Shown: one piece after another, positions 51,385 to 60,700 of the stretch
Position numbering within the stretch: the first letter of the stretch is position 1
Layout: each line of letters starts with the position of its first letter
Source: Planotetraspora thailandica
GTDB lineage: Bacteria > Actinomycetota > Actinomycetes > Streptosporangiales > Streptosporangiaceae
Reading direction: 5' to 3'
Length of the DNA stretch: 64,000 nucleotides
NCBI RefSeq assembly: GCF_016863335.1
Contig: NZ_BOOR01000031.1
Coordinates: forward strand, 1 to 64,000
Program-made: the position numbers and the translations under genes
The notes under the pieces: model-generated
Told to the model about the DNA's origin: nothing
The model's input: the letters and a program-made list of their open reading frames with translations, nothing else
The model's database searches: none

Positions 51385-51560
51385 AACCTCACTCTAGGTC
51401 CGCGCGGCAGGCACAGGGTCGCCCTGCCAGTACGAGGCTCGGCAGGTCCATTTTGCCTGGTGTGCGGAGAGGTAAGTATCGGATCGCGGCCCCGTTCTGG
51501 GGCCGGCCGGATCAACCCGTCACCACGGGTGTGGCTACCAACAGAGTGGAGAGATTGACG

Positions 51561-51965
51561 ATGAGTACAGGCATGTCTGCAGAGGAGCTGCGCGAGTTCT
51601 ACGGGCGGTACGTGGAGATGGCGAACACGCGTGACTTCGACGGGATGCGCAAGCTCCTTCACGACGAGGTCATCCTGGGCGGCACTCCAGTTGCCCGTGA
51701 AGCCATCATCACCGAGTTCCGCAAGCACACCGATGCCGTCCCGGACATCCACTGGGAGGTCCAGGAACTTCTCGTGGAGGGCGGTCACATCGCTGCTCGC
51801 GCGCTCGACACCGGAACGCCGGTGGCGGAGTGGAACGGTCTGGCCCCCAACGGAGCGAGCATCTCCGTCGCCGAGACCGCGTTTTACGAGGTCGTGGACG
51901 GCCGATTCAAGGTCATGTGGTACATGATGGACGTCGACGCACTGCGGCAGCAGCTCGTCGGCTGA
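51561..51965 (+). CDS. SnoaL/NTF2-like protein
   Basis: A 134-residue NTF2-like fold protein. SAEELREFYGRYVEMANTRDFDGM and REAIITEFRKHTDAVPDIHW are typical of SnoaL-type polyketide cyclases and ester cyclases, with FYEVVDGRFKVMWYMMDVDA near the end. No cluster partner for polyketide synthesis is nearby. ATG 51561 follows GTGGAGAG; the open frame upstream is ignored. It is divergent from the XRE regulator, which probably controls it. Confidence 0.85.
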   Translation: MSTGMSAEELREFYGRYVEMANTRDFDGMRKLLHDEVILGGTPVAREAIITEFRKHTDAVPDIHWEVQELLVEGGHIAARALDTGTPVAEWNGLAPNGASISVAETAFYEVVDGRFKVMWYMMDVDALRQQLVG

Positions 51966-52067
51966 CCCACGATCGGTCCCCCGCAGGGTGACCTCGGTGT
52001 CCGCCCACGCCCATGCCCCCGCCGGAGTGACGCGAGATCGTCGCCGTCACTCCGGCGGCCACTTCCA

Positions 52068-52183
52068 AGTGAGCCTTTTCCATCGTGATCATGCTGGTCA
52101 CGGTGATGGGAGTGAGGCCAGATACGGGGTGAGGGGAGGCCCCGGTAAGACAGCAGTCGACCAAGATCCGATGCCCCAACCGG
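52068..52183 (+). mobile_element. solo 116-bp end of the IS at 49501
   Basis: By eye every base from AGTGAGCC to CCAACCGG equals the complement of 50296-50411. It begins at the element's outer terminus and breaks off 13 bases after the transposase start codon; the following sequence (CAGGACGC) is unrelated. The outer termini of this piece and of the full element face each other across 50412-52067. Confidence 0.9.
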
Positions 52184-52192
52184 CAGGACGCT

Positions 52193-52963
52193 TTAGGAGA
52201 TCGGCTGGAACTTGCGGATCCCGAGAGGCTCGAAGTCGTAGAGTGCGTTGTTGATCTGAAGCCCATCCAAAGCGCCGAAGAAGGGGCCGTCGTTGCTGCC
52301 CTTGTTGAACGCCACGCTGAGGGTGATCACCGCATTGGGCAGCAGCGCCTTGAGCTGACTGAACGAGCAGGGGTTCGCCTGAATGCACATCGTCAGAGTG
52401 CCGGGCCGGGTCATGTACCACCGACTGCCGGCGGCGCTGGCGTCGAACTGCTGCCAGACTTGAGGAGCCCGGACCGCAGGAGCCGACGGACTGGTGGAAC
52501 TGTTCGGCAGGTACACCAGGCTGGTGTATTCGACCGTGCCCTGGTTGGGGTCCACCTCCATGTTCAGGGTCGGTAGGTTGATCATCGGGAAGACGTCCGC
52601 GTCCGTACCCGTGAAGATCCAGTACTTCAGAACGTTGATGCTCGACAGGGGCGTCCCGGCGAAGTCGGTTTCGTTGCCGAACTGGATGTGGTCGTCGTCG
52701 CCGCCGACGATGAGCCCCAGACTTCCGATTCCGTAGGGGGGCCGTTGGGTGGCGGCGGCGTCGGTGACCGAGGTGCGGCCGTACGGACCGAGCCGTAGGA
52801 CGGCGTTCGGATTGCCCGCCGTATTGCGGCCGATGACACCCCACTTCTCGGGATAGTAAAAACCGTCCGCGTTGGCCGAGTCGGCCGCGCCCACGGCCAA
52901 GACGCACGCGGCCGCGACAGTCATGGCCGACACGGCCAATGTCAGGAACTTGGTATTTCTCAT
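52193..52963 (-). CDS. secreted protein of unknown family
   Basis: A 256-residue exported protein. The signal peptide is residues 1-32 (MRNTKFLTLAVSAMTVAAA...). The mature part is acidic and beta-rich with no repeats and one Cys pair candidate (CIQANPC). I recognise no domain. Its stop codon lies only nine bases from the solo IS end, so the gene's 3' flank was probably lost when the IS piece arrived. The gene upstream (53080-53784) is another secreted protein in the same direction, so the two may be an operon. Confidence 0.75.
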   Translation of the reverse strand: MRNTKFLTLAVSAMTVAAACVLAVGAADSANADGFYYPEKWGVIGRNTAGNPNAVLRLGPYGRTSVTDAAATQRPPYGIGSLGLIVGGDDDHIQFGNETDFAGTPLSSINVLKYWIFTGTDADVFPMINLPTLNMEVDPNQGTVEYTSLVYLPNSSTSPSAPAVRAPQVWQQFDASAAGSRWYMTRPGTLTMCIQANPCSFSQLKALLPNAVITLSVAFNKGSNDGPFFGALDGLQINNALYDFEPLGIRKFQPIS

Positions 52964-53079
52964 TAATGCATCTCCTGGAGAGGGCTTGCGAACTATTTCG
53001 AGGGTTTCCCGCCGATGCAGCCGTCATGGGCGGTCCATCGCGGCGCATTGAGCGGCGGAGCGCGATCGGCTGTTGCGCG

Positions 53080-53784
53080 TTAATTGGGCACGATTGCCCA
53101 CGGGGTGCACGGCAGTGGTCCTGAAGTCGGGAGTGGAATGCTGAGCATGCTCAGGTTCCCGAGTCGACACACGGTGTAGAAAATGCCGGCCGGCGTGCGC
53201 GCAGTGACCCGCACGGCAGATGTGGTAGTCGGGTCGGGTGTGTAGCCGGCAGCGGCATCCTCGGCGATGGAGATGTTGATCACGTAATTCCCCTGGCTAC
53301 CAGGTACCCTTCTCAAGTTTTGCCAGCTGGGTGAACTGCGCGGGTCCCTGATCCACGGAACCCCGTTGTTAGCGGAGACATCGAAGACCAGCGGCGCGTT
53401 GGGCAACGATTCAACGGTCGCCGAGGCCAGCCATGGCCCTCCCCTTCTCGGGTTTTGCCAGCTGGGTGAGCTGCGCGGGTCCCTGATCCACGGAACCCCG
53501 TTGTTAGCGGAGACATCGAAGACCAGCGGCGCGTTGGGCAACGATTCAACGGTCGCCGAGGCCAGCCATGGCCCTCCGTCCTCCAGATAGCTGGTTGCGT
53601 TCCGGTTCGCCTGGTGGCCGGTGGAGCCCGTCTTTGTCATATCGCCTGCGACGCTTGCGGCGGCCGTGGAGGCCGGCAATGCCATGGCCAATGCATAGGC
53701 GACCGCTGCAGTGAAGGTCACCGCCAGAGAACCCTGGATGGTGCTACCCGAACGCGAAGTCGAGCCGAGCCTACGAAAAATCAA
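53080..53784 (-). CDS. secreted protein with a 45-residue internal tandem duplication
   Basis: A 234-residue exported protein. A long N-terminal region with a hydrophobic stretch (about residues 18-43) acts as signal peptide. Residues about 70-159 are two copies of the same 45-residue block (GGPWLASATVESLPNAPLVF and on to SSPSWQN), differing in one residue. The remainder is Thr/Pro/Ala-rich with two Cys late (CRLGNLS, PCTPW). Each unit contains a predicted beta-hairpin. No family is recognised. It sits 116 bp upstream of another secreted protein gene in the same direction. Confidence 0.75.
   Translation of the reverse strand: MIFRRLGSTSRSGSTIQGSLAVTFTAAVAYALAMALPASTAAASVAGDMTKTGSTGHQANRNATSYLEDGGPWLASATVESLPNAPLVFDVSANNGVPWIRDPRSSPSWQNPRRGGPWLASATVESLPNAPLVFDVSANNGVPWIRDPRSSPSWQNLRRVPGSQGNYVINISIAEDAAAGYTPDPTTTSAVRVTARTPAGIFYTVCRLGNLSMLSIPLPTSGPLPCTPWAIVPN
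53308..53577 (-). repeat. 135-bp tandem duplication
   Basis: Two adjacent 135-bp units (53308-53442 and 53443-53577) that differ at only a few bases near their left ends and at one base inside. The unit is a multiple of three, so the gene stays in frame. The near identity including silent sites points to a very recent event. Confidence 0.92.
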
Positions 53785-54158
53785 GTGATTCCCTCCGAAA
53801 CTATTGCGGATTCTTTGATCACCGCTTCCCGGGCGGCGCGATACCGAAATTACTCACCACTTCAGAAAATCGGGCCGACTGACGTTTGATAACGATCAAA
53901 ATGTCTCGCAACATTCATTTAATCAAGCTCTTCGCCTTCGACTGCGTCGCACATAGGTATCGACGCGGGGACTACACCCACAAACTCGCGCATAAGAAAC
54001 AGTGATCCTGTTAGTTAGTCGCCAACCAGGCCTGCCACATCCATTCGGGGTATCGGTAGCTTCCGGTGCAAGAACACCGCCAAGCAGTTGATCTATGCGC
54101 AAGCTGCGAAACCGTCGGAAAAGACCAACCGGCGATCGGGCTGCTAGCGTTCGGCGCC
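53785..54158. other. 374-bp AT-rich non-coding region
   Basis: It lies between divergent genes. The composition is markedly lower in GC than the surroundings (for example around 53880-53935). It contains the left copy of the 55-bp repeat. No gene or RNA was seen. Confidence 0.5.
54053..54107 (+). repeat. left copy of imperfect 55-bp direct repeat
   Basis: It begins TCGGTAGCTTCCGG and ends GCAAGCTGC. About 80 percent of positions match 54939-54993, with two compensating single-base gaps. It brackets the SUMF1-like gene. Confidence 0.65.
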
Positions 54159-54911
54159 ATGTGGACCGAGGAGATCGTGGCCGGGCGCCCGGCATGGCGG
54201 CACCCGTCGGGGGTGGTGTTCCGGAAGGTTCCGGGCGGCACGTTTCGGATGGGCTTGTCCGACGCGGAGGTGGATGCGGTACGCGCCATCGAGCGCAGCG
54301 GCGGGGTCGAGGACACCATCGAGCCGTTCCTCGCCGGCGCCGGGGACGCACAGCCGGTACGCGAGGTGCGGGTCGAGCCGTTCCTGATCGCGCGGCACCC
54401 GCTGACGGTGGCGCAGGTCCGGCACTGGCTGCCCGAGTACGAGGACCCGTACGCCGAGGCGGACACCAGCACAGCCCGGCTCGAAGACGACCTGGACGAC
54501 CTGCTCAAGCTGTTGCCGTTCCGGCTGCCCAGCGAGGCGCAGTGGGAATACGCCGCGCGGGCCGGCACTACCACGCTGACCTTCCGCGGTGACGGGAAAC
54601 CCGGCGAGGATCAACTGCTCGACGACTTCGGCGACGAGACGCGGACGGCCGCAGGGGAGAACGCGTTCGGACTGGCGGCGATGGGGTCGGCGAACGAGCT
54701 CTGCGCCGACGTGTGGATCCCCGGGTTCGCGGGCGCGCCTGCAGACGCGCGGCCACGGACCGGCGACGGGCCCCGGACCGTACGTGGCGGAGCGGCCGAC
54801 GTATACCCGTGGCAGGGCTGCGACGAGTGGCTGCTGCTGCTCTCCGCCACCCGATACGAATACGCCCAGTTCACGGCGGTTCGCCCGGTCGCACCACTGC
54901 CACCCCGCTGA
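54159..54911 (+). CDS. SUMF1/formylglycine-generating-enzyme-like protein
   Basis: A 250-residue protein of the FGE-sulfatase (SUMF1) domain family. VPGGTFRMGLSD starts the domain, PFLIARHPLTVAQVRHWLP is the usual second block, LPSEAQWEYAARAGTTT the third, and DGPRTVRGGAADVYPW replaces the usual closing motif. The catalytic Cys pair of true formylglycine-generating enzymes is not visible, so a binding or other role is likelier. No sulfatase or other partner is adjacent. It sits between two imperfect direct repeats. Confidence 0.8.
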   Translation: MWTEEIVAGRPAWRHPSGVVFRKVPGGTFRMGLSDAEVDAVRAIERSGGVEDTIEPFLAGAGDAQPVREVRVEPFLIARHPLTVAQVRHWLPEYEDPYAEADTSTARLEDDLDDLLKLLPFRLPSEAQWEYAARAGTTTLTFRGDGKPGEDQLLDDFGDETRTAAGENAFGLAAMGSANELCADVWIPGFAGAPADARPRTGDGPRTVRGGAADVYPWQGCDEWLLLLSATRYEYAQFTAVRPVAPLPPR

Positions 54912-54938
54912 AAGCCGTCTCAGCGGATCCAGGTGTGC

Positions 54939-54993
54939 CGGTAGTTTCCGGCACAGAACAACGCTAAGCACTTTGATCTCAGTGCAGGCTGCC
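54939..54993 (+). repeat. right copy of imperfect 55-bp direct repeat
   Basis: CCGGTAGTTTCCGG to GCAGGCTGC, matching 54053-54107. On the minus strand both copies encode similar short tails (CTGSYRYPEW and CAGNYRHTW), so they may be relics of a duplicated gene end. Confidence 0.65.
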
Positions 54994-55145
54994 ATCGTGG
55001 GTCGGGTGAGCCCGATAACCTGCAGCTCGCACGCTGTACGACAAGGTGGCCGGCTTTAAGGGTCACATTGTCTGCGCCCCCTGCGCCGCATCCTCGTCTG
55101 GTAGTGGGGACGCCGGTTGCCCGCGCGTTGTGGCAGTCTCGACGG

Positions 55146-56294
55146 GTGATCGAGACGTGGGATGTGGTCGTTGTCGGGGGCGGGCCGGCGGGGTCGGCGG
55201 CGGCGTTGCGGGTCAAGCAGCTGCGGCCTGAGGCCCGTGTGCTGCTCGTCGACAAGGCCGACTTCCCGCGCGACAAGGCGTGTGGAGACGGCATCGCCGC
55301 CCACGGCCGCGAGGAGCTCGACCTGCTCGGGCTGCCCGGCGTCATCGACGACTACCGGCCGGCGCGGCGGCTCTCGGTGGTCTCGCCCGGGGGCGCGCGG
55401 GTGCTGGCCACCGTCGCCCGGCCCAACCACGTCGTGCCCCGGAAGGTCTTCGACGCGCGGCTCGTGGAGGCCGCGCGCGCCCGCGGCGTCGAGGTGCGCC
55501 GCGGGCGGGTCCGCGAGCTCACCGCACAGGCCGACCACGTCCTGCTGGACGGCCGCGTCGCCGCCCGTACCGTCGTCGGCGCCGACGGGGCGAACTCGGT
55601 CGTGCGCCGCCTGGCCGGGCTGCCGCCGACGCCGGACCGGCACACCGCGATCGCCGTGCGCGGGTACGCCGACGTGCCGGCCGACGACGACGTCCAGTTC
55701 ATCGCCATGCAGAAGGACGGCTGGCCCGCGTACGCCTGGTCCTTCCCCATCGGGGACGGCACCGCGAACGTCGGGTTCGGCATGACGCTCCCCCGGCTGC
55801 ACGCCACCGGCCGGCCCGGACGCGAGGTGCTCCACGGCAGGCTCGCCGAGCTGCTGCCCGATCTGCCGGCCCGCGATCTGCGTGCGCACCATCTGCCCAT
55901 GTCGCCCGGACGTCCGGTGCCGGGCGCGGGGCGGGTGCTGCTCGCCGGGGACGCGGCGAGCCTCATCAACCCCCTCACCGGTGAGGGCATCTACTACGCG
56001 CTGCTGTCCGGCCGGCTGGCGGGAGAGGCCGCCGTCGAGGCCGCCGGGGCGCCGCTGGCCGCCTACCGCAGGAAGTTGCGCAGAGCGCTCGGACGCCACC
56101 TGCGGACCACCGACATGCTCTCCCGTGCCGCCCAGTCGCCCGGTTTCATCGACGCCGCCATCGGCACCGCCGCACGCCGCAGGGAGGTCTTCGACCTGAT
56201 GGTCGACGTCGGCCTGGGTGCGGGCACCGTGCCTGCGCCTCTCGCGGCGGCGATCGCTCGCCGCTGGCTCTGGAACGCCCTGCGCCGGGCATGA
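55146..56294 (+). CDS. geranylgeranyl-reductase-family FAD-dependent oxidoreductase
   Basis: A 382-residue FAD oxidoreductase. The FAD motif is VVVVGGGPAGSAAALRVKQ, the family motif PRDKACGDG and GRVLLAGDAASLINPLTGEGIYYAL contact the cofactor, and VVGADGANSVVRRLAGL gives the GD motif. This is the geranylgeranyl reductase/monooxygenase-like group; actinobacterial members reduce menaquinone or other isoprenoid chains. GTG 55146 is the last sensible start before the motif. A methyltransferase gene follows 45 bp later in the same direction. Confidence 0.9.
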   Translation: MIETWDVVVVGGGPAGSAAALRVKQLRPEARVLLVDKADFPRDKACGDGIAAHGREELDLLGLPGVIDDYRPARRLSVVSPGGARVLATVARPNHVVPRKVFDARLVEAARARGVEVRRGRVRELTAQADHVLLDGRVAARTVVGADGANSVVRRLAGLPPTPDRHTAIAVRGYADVPADDDVQFIAMQKDGWPAYAWSFPIGDGTANVGFGMTLPRLHATGRPGREVLHGRLAELLPDLPARDLRAHHLPMSPGRPVPGAGRVLLAGDAASLINPLTGEGIYYALLSGRLAGEAAVEAAGAPLAAYRRKLRRALGRHLRTTDMLSRAAQSPGFIDAAIGTAARRREVFDLMVDVGLGAGTVPAPLAAAIARRWLWNALRRA

Positions 56295-56339
56295 GCGCTC
56301 GCCGGGTGGATCGGCCGCCGTCTCGGTAGCGTCGTCGTC

Positions 56340-57530
56340 GTGGACGAAGAACCGACCGCCGCGCGAGCACTCCGTCACGCGCTGGCGGACAAGCTGGTCA
56401 GAAACCGAATCATCCTGACGGCTCCTGTCGAGGACGCCATGCGGTCGGTGCCGCGGCACCTGTTCGTCCCGGATGCCCCGTTGGACGAGGCCTACGGCAA
56501 TGACGCGATCGTCACGCGCAGGGACCCGCATGGCGCCGCGGTGAGCTCCGCGTCGGCCCCGAGCGTGGTCGCGGCGATGCTGGAGCAGCTCGACGTACGG
56601 CCGGGCCACCGCGTGCTGGAGATCGGCGCGGGAACGGGTTACAACGCGGTTCTGCTGTCGCGTCTGACCGGTCCGTCCGGCCAGGTCACCACGGTCGACA
56701 TCATTGGCGACGTCGCCCGGACGGCGCGGGAGCGCATCGTGGCCGCCGATGCCGAGAACGTGTCGGTGATCCACGGGGACGGCGAGTTCGGCCACGTGGA
56801 TCACGCCCCCTACGACCGCATCATCGTCACGGCCGGTGCCTGGGATGTGCCGCCTGCCTGGTCCGATCAGCTCGCCTCCGGCGGCCTGCTGCTCGTGCCG
56901 TTGCGGATGCTCGGCGTGACCCGGTCGGTCGCGTTGGCACGCGAGAACGGGCACTGGCGCAGCCGATCGATGCTGCAGTGCGGGTTCGTTCCCATGCATG
57001 GTGCGGGGGCCATGGCGCAGCGGGAGATCCGCGTCGGCGGGAACACCGGACTCCTCTTCCGAATCGACGACGGCCGGCCCGCCGACCCGCGCGAACACGC
57101 GCTCGATCACCCGGCGGCGGTGTCGTGGACGGGCGTGACGTCTCCTGACAGACACTTCGAGCACCTCGACTTCTGGCTCGCCTCACTGGACGGCTTCTGC
57201 CGGGTCGTGGTCATGGACCCGGCCGCCGGCAGGTTCGTCCCGCCCCTCTACTCGTGGGGCAGCATGGGCGTCATCGACGGAGACGGCTTCGCCTACCTCA
57301 CCAAACGAGCGTGCGACGGCACGACCGAGCTCGGCGTGTGCGCGTACGGCCCCCGAGGCGAACAGACCGCCGAGCTGGTCGCGGACCGGATCCGGGCATG
57401 GGACCGCAAGCGGGCCACGATGACCGACCTGTGGATCGAAGTGCATCCCGCCGGACGGCCGACTCAGAGCGACGCGGCTCTGGTGGTCGACAAGCGGCAT
57501 ACCAGGGTGGTCGTCCGTACGGCGGAGTGA
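56340..57530 (+). CDS. PCMT-type O-methyltransferase (FxLD-system-like)
   Basis: A 396-residue methyltransferase. The N-terminal two-thirds match protein-L-isoaspartate methyltransferases: VEDAMRSVPRHLFVPDAP, SSASAPSVVAAMLEQL and motif I VLEIGAGTGYNAVLL. A C-terminal domain of about 170 residues (from MLQCGFVPMHGAG) has the shape seen in the FxLD-system methyltransferases of RiPP clusters. No LanB-type dehydratase or precursor peptide was found nearby. It may be a stand-alone peptide or protein methyltransferase. The upstream flavoprotein may be co-transcribed. Confidence 0.82.
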   Translation: MDEEPTAARALRHALADKLVRNRIILTAPVEDAMRSVPRHLFVPDAPLDEAYGNDAIVTRRDPHGAAVSSASAPSVVAAMLEQLDVRPGHRVLEIGAGTGYNAVLLSRLTGPSGQVTTVDIIGDVARTARERIVAADAENVSVIHGDGEFGHVDHAPYDRIIVTAGAWDVPPAWSDQLASGGLLLVPLRMLGVTRSVALARENGHWRSRSMLQCGFVPMHGAGAMAQREIRVGGNTGLLFRIDDGRPADPREHALDHPAAVSWTGVTSPDRHFEHLDFWLASLDGFCRVVVMDPAAGRFVPPLYSWGSMGVIDGDGFAYLTKRACDGTTELGVCAYGPRGEQTAELVADRIRAWDRKRATMTDLWIEVHPAGRPTQSDAALVVDKRHTRVVVRTAE

Positions 57531-57704
57531 CGTTCAGCGAATCATCGGAGAAAACGCTCCGCCTGTTTCCCGCGGATTTCGGCAGGGAGGTAAACGGAAT
57601 TCGGATTGAAGATCCTTGAGTATCGGCTCGGGAACATGACGGACATCTGGCCGTAACTGATCGTCTATACGGTCGCGTGCATTGCCGGGTTCCTCAAGGA
57701 GCAC

Positions 57705-60700
57705 GTGGTGCGAAAAGTCCGTTTCATTCTCCCTGCCCTCCTCGTCGTCACCCTCTCTTTATGCATCCCGCTCACGCCGACGGCCGCGATGGCGAACGGC
57801 CACCGGCCTGCCGTACTCAACCTGGAGACGCTCACCGGAGCCCAGGCCGAGGCCCTGATGGCCAAGGGACGGCTCACCTCCGTCGAACTCACCAAGGCCT
57901 ACATCGCCAGAATCGAGGCGCTGAACAAGCGCGGCCCCGGGCTGAACGCCGTGACGCAGCTCAACAAGGACGCGCTGGAGGAGGCGGCATGGGCCGACCG
58001 GCAGCGCGCTAAGGGAAAGGTCCTCGGTCCGGCCCACGGGCTGCCCATTCTTCTGAAAGACCTCGTCGACGTCACCGGCATGTACACCTCGGCCGGCAAC
58101 TATTCGCTGCGCGATTCCTATCCCGCGACGGACGCCGGCATCACCAAGAAGCTGCGTGAGCACGGCGTCGTCATCCTCGGCAAGGTCGGCCTCTCGGAAT
58201 ACGCCAACAGCTTCGGCAGCCAGCCGTCGGGTTTCAGCAACCTCACCGGGCAGGTCCTCAACGGCATCGACGCCGACCAGAACCCCAGCGGTTCGTCGTC
58301 CGGAACGGGCGCGGCCATGGCGGCGGCCATGGCGACGCTGGGCATCGGCACCGAGACGTCGGGCTCGATCATCAGCCCGTCGAGCACGCAGAGCCTCGTC
58401 GGGCTGCGCCCGACCGTCGGGCTCGTCCCCGGGTACGGCATCGCGCCCATCAGCGCGTCGCAGGACACGGCGGGCCCGATGGTCCGCAGCGTGTCGGACG
58501 CGGCGATGACGCTCGCCTCGATCGCCGGTCCCGACCCGGACGGCGACGCCGAATACCGGGCGATCTTCGGGCCCGACTACCTCAGCACAGGCGTCATCCC
58601 GGCGCTGCCCGCGAAGTTGCCGGACTACATGAAGGCGCTCGACCTCGGCTTCGTCAAGGGCAAGAAGGTCGGCTACAACGGCACGCTCACCGACGGCAGC
58701 CCGCTCAAGATCGCATATGACGCGCTGACCGCGGCAGGCGCGATCATGGTGCCGCGGCCGACGACCGGCGTCGGCACGCTGCCGAGCCTGCCCACCGGCT
58801 ACGAGCAGCACAAGACCATCGACGAGTACTACAAGCGGCTCGGCCCGCAGGCGCCGATCAAGTCGCTGGCCGACGAGGTGGCCGACAACCAGGCCAACGC
58901 CCAGCAGGCCCTGAAGTTCGGCAACAACAGCCACCTCAACGCGCTGGCCGCCGACATCACCCCCGGCGGGGCCAACGAGATCGCGTACCGGGCCAACCTG
59001 CCCGTCCGCAAGGCCGCCTGGCACAAGGCCATCGACGACATGATGACCTACTCCGACTCCGACCCGGCCAAGCCGGCCGACCCCGTCATCGCGGTCCTCG
59101 GCAGCGTCCCGAACGGGCCACAGGCCGGCTATCCCTCGATGACGATCCCCATGGGGTACTCCACCACGACGCGCCGCGCGCTCAACGTGCAGATCCACGG
59201 CGGCGCGTACGACGAGTACGACCTGATCGGCGTCAGCTACGTCATCGAGCAGGCCACGAAGCTGCGGCAGACGGCCGGCTCGGTGAACCCGAGCATGTAC
59301 CGCTGCGCGAAGACGGTCCCGGCCGAGCCGTTCGCAGAGCGCGGGCACTGCAACCCCGACTACGACGCGGTCATGCGGGTGCTCGGCCACGCGCCGAAGC
59401 CGCTGCCGTTCTCCCTGGAGACCGAGTCGGCGCAGAGCCTGAGCAGTCGGCTCGCCAAGGGCACGCTGACCTCGGAGGACCTGGTCAAGGCCTACCTCTA
59501 CCGGATCGCGCTGACCAACGCCGAGGGACCGGCCACCCAGGCGGTCCGCTCGATCAACCCGGACGCCCTCAAGGAGGCCCGCGCGCTCGACCGGGAGCGT
59601 GACAAGGACAGGAAGGACAGGAAGAAGCGCGGCCCGCTGTTCGGCCTTCCCGTCCTGCTCAACGACGGATTCGACGTGGACGGCATGGCCACGACGGGCG
59701 GCTCGATCGCCCTGCAGGACCACAAGCCGTACGGCGACTCCACCGTGGTGGCCAAGCTCAAGGCAGCCGGGGCGATCATCCTCGGCAAGACGAACGTCTC
59801 CGAGCTGAACGGCGTCTTCGACGCGAACATGCCGAAGGGCTACTCCTCCCTGGCCGGTCAGGTGCTCCTGCCGTCCGACACCGACAAGACCCCGGCCGGT
59901 TCGTCCGGTGGTTCCGCGGCGGCGACGGCGTCGGGGCTGGCGGCGCTCACCGTCGGAATGGAGACCTCGACCGACTCCGCCCAGCTGCTGGCGCCCGCGG
60001 ACGCGGCGGGCGTCGTCGGGCTGAAGCCGACGGTCGGCCTGGTCAGCCGCGCCGGCGTCCTTCCGGTCGCCCGGTCGCAGGACGCACCTGGGCCGATCAC
60101 CCGCACCGTGTACGACGCCGCGAGCACGCTCACGGCGATCGCCGGGCCCGACCGGTCCGACCCGGCGACGGCGGGCGCACCCGTGAAGGACTACACCAAG
60201 GATCTGTCCACGACCGCGCTCGCGGGGAAGAGGATCGCCGTCGTGGCGAGCACGGCCGCTCCGTACTCCACGATGGTGTCGGCACTCCAGGCGCTGGGGG
60301 CCACGACGACCCAGGTGACGGTCGGCACGCCGAGCCCCGACCCGGCGAGCGTCGTGACGCGTGAATTCAAGGGCGACCTGAACGACTACCTGGCCGACGG
60401 CAAGCGCGGCCCCGGGGCCCGCTCTCTGCAGGGCGTCATCGACTACAACAACGCCAACCCCGTGGAAGGACTCAAGTACCAGCAGGGCCAGCTGCTGTCC
60501 GCCCAGGCCGTCGACCTGTCCGACCCCGCCGTCGGCGCGGCCTACAAGGCCGACCTGGACGCGGGCAAGGCGTCCAACCGGGCGGTGATCGACGGCATCC
60601 TCACCAACGGAACGCCCGGCGACACCTCCGACGACTTCGACGCCGTCCTGGTGCCGACCGGCAACGCGCTCGCCGGATACGCCGACCGCGCGGGCTACCC

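Noticed and set aside
57630-57660. Short MTDIWP frame after the FxLD-like methyltransferase, considered as a precursor peptide
   Set aside because: Only six codons, with no ribosome site and no FxLD-like motif.
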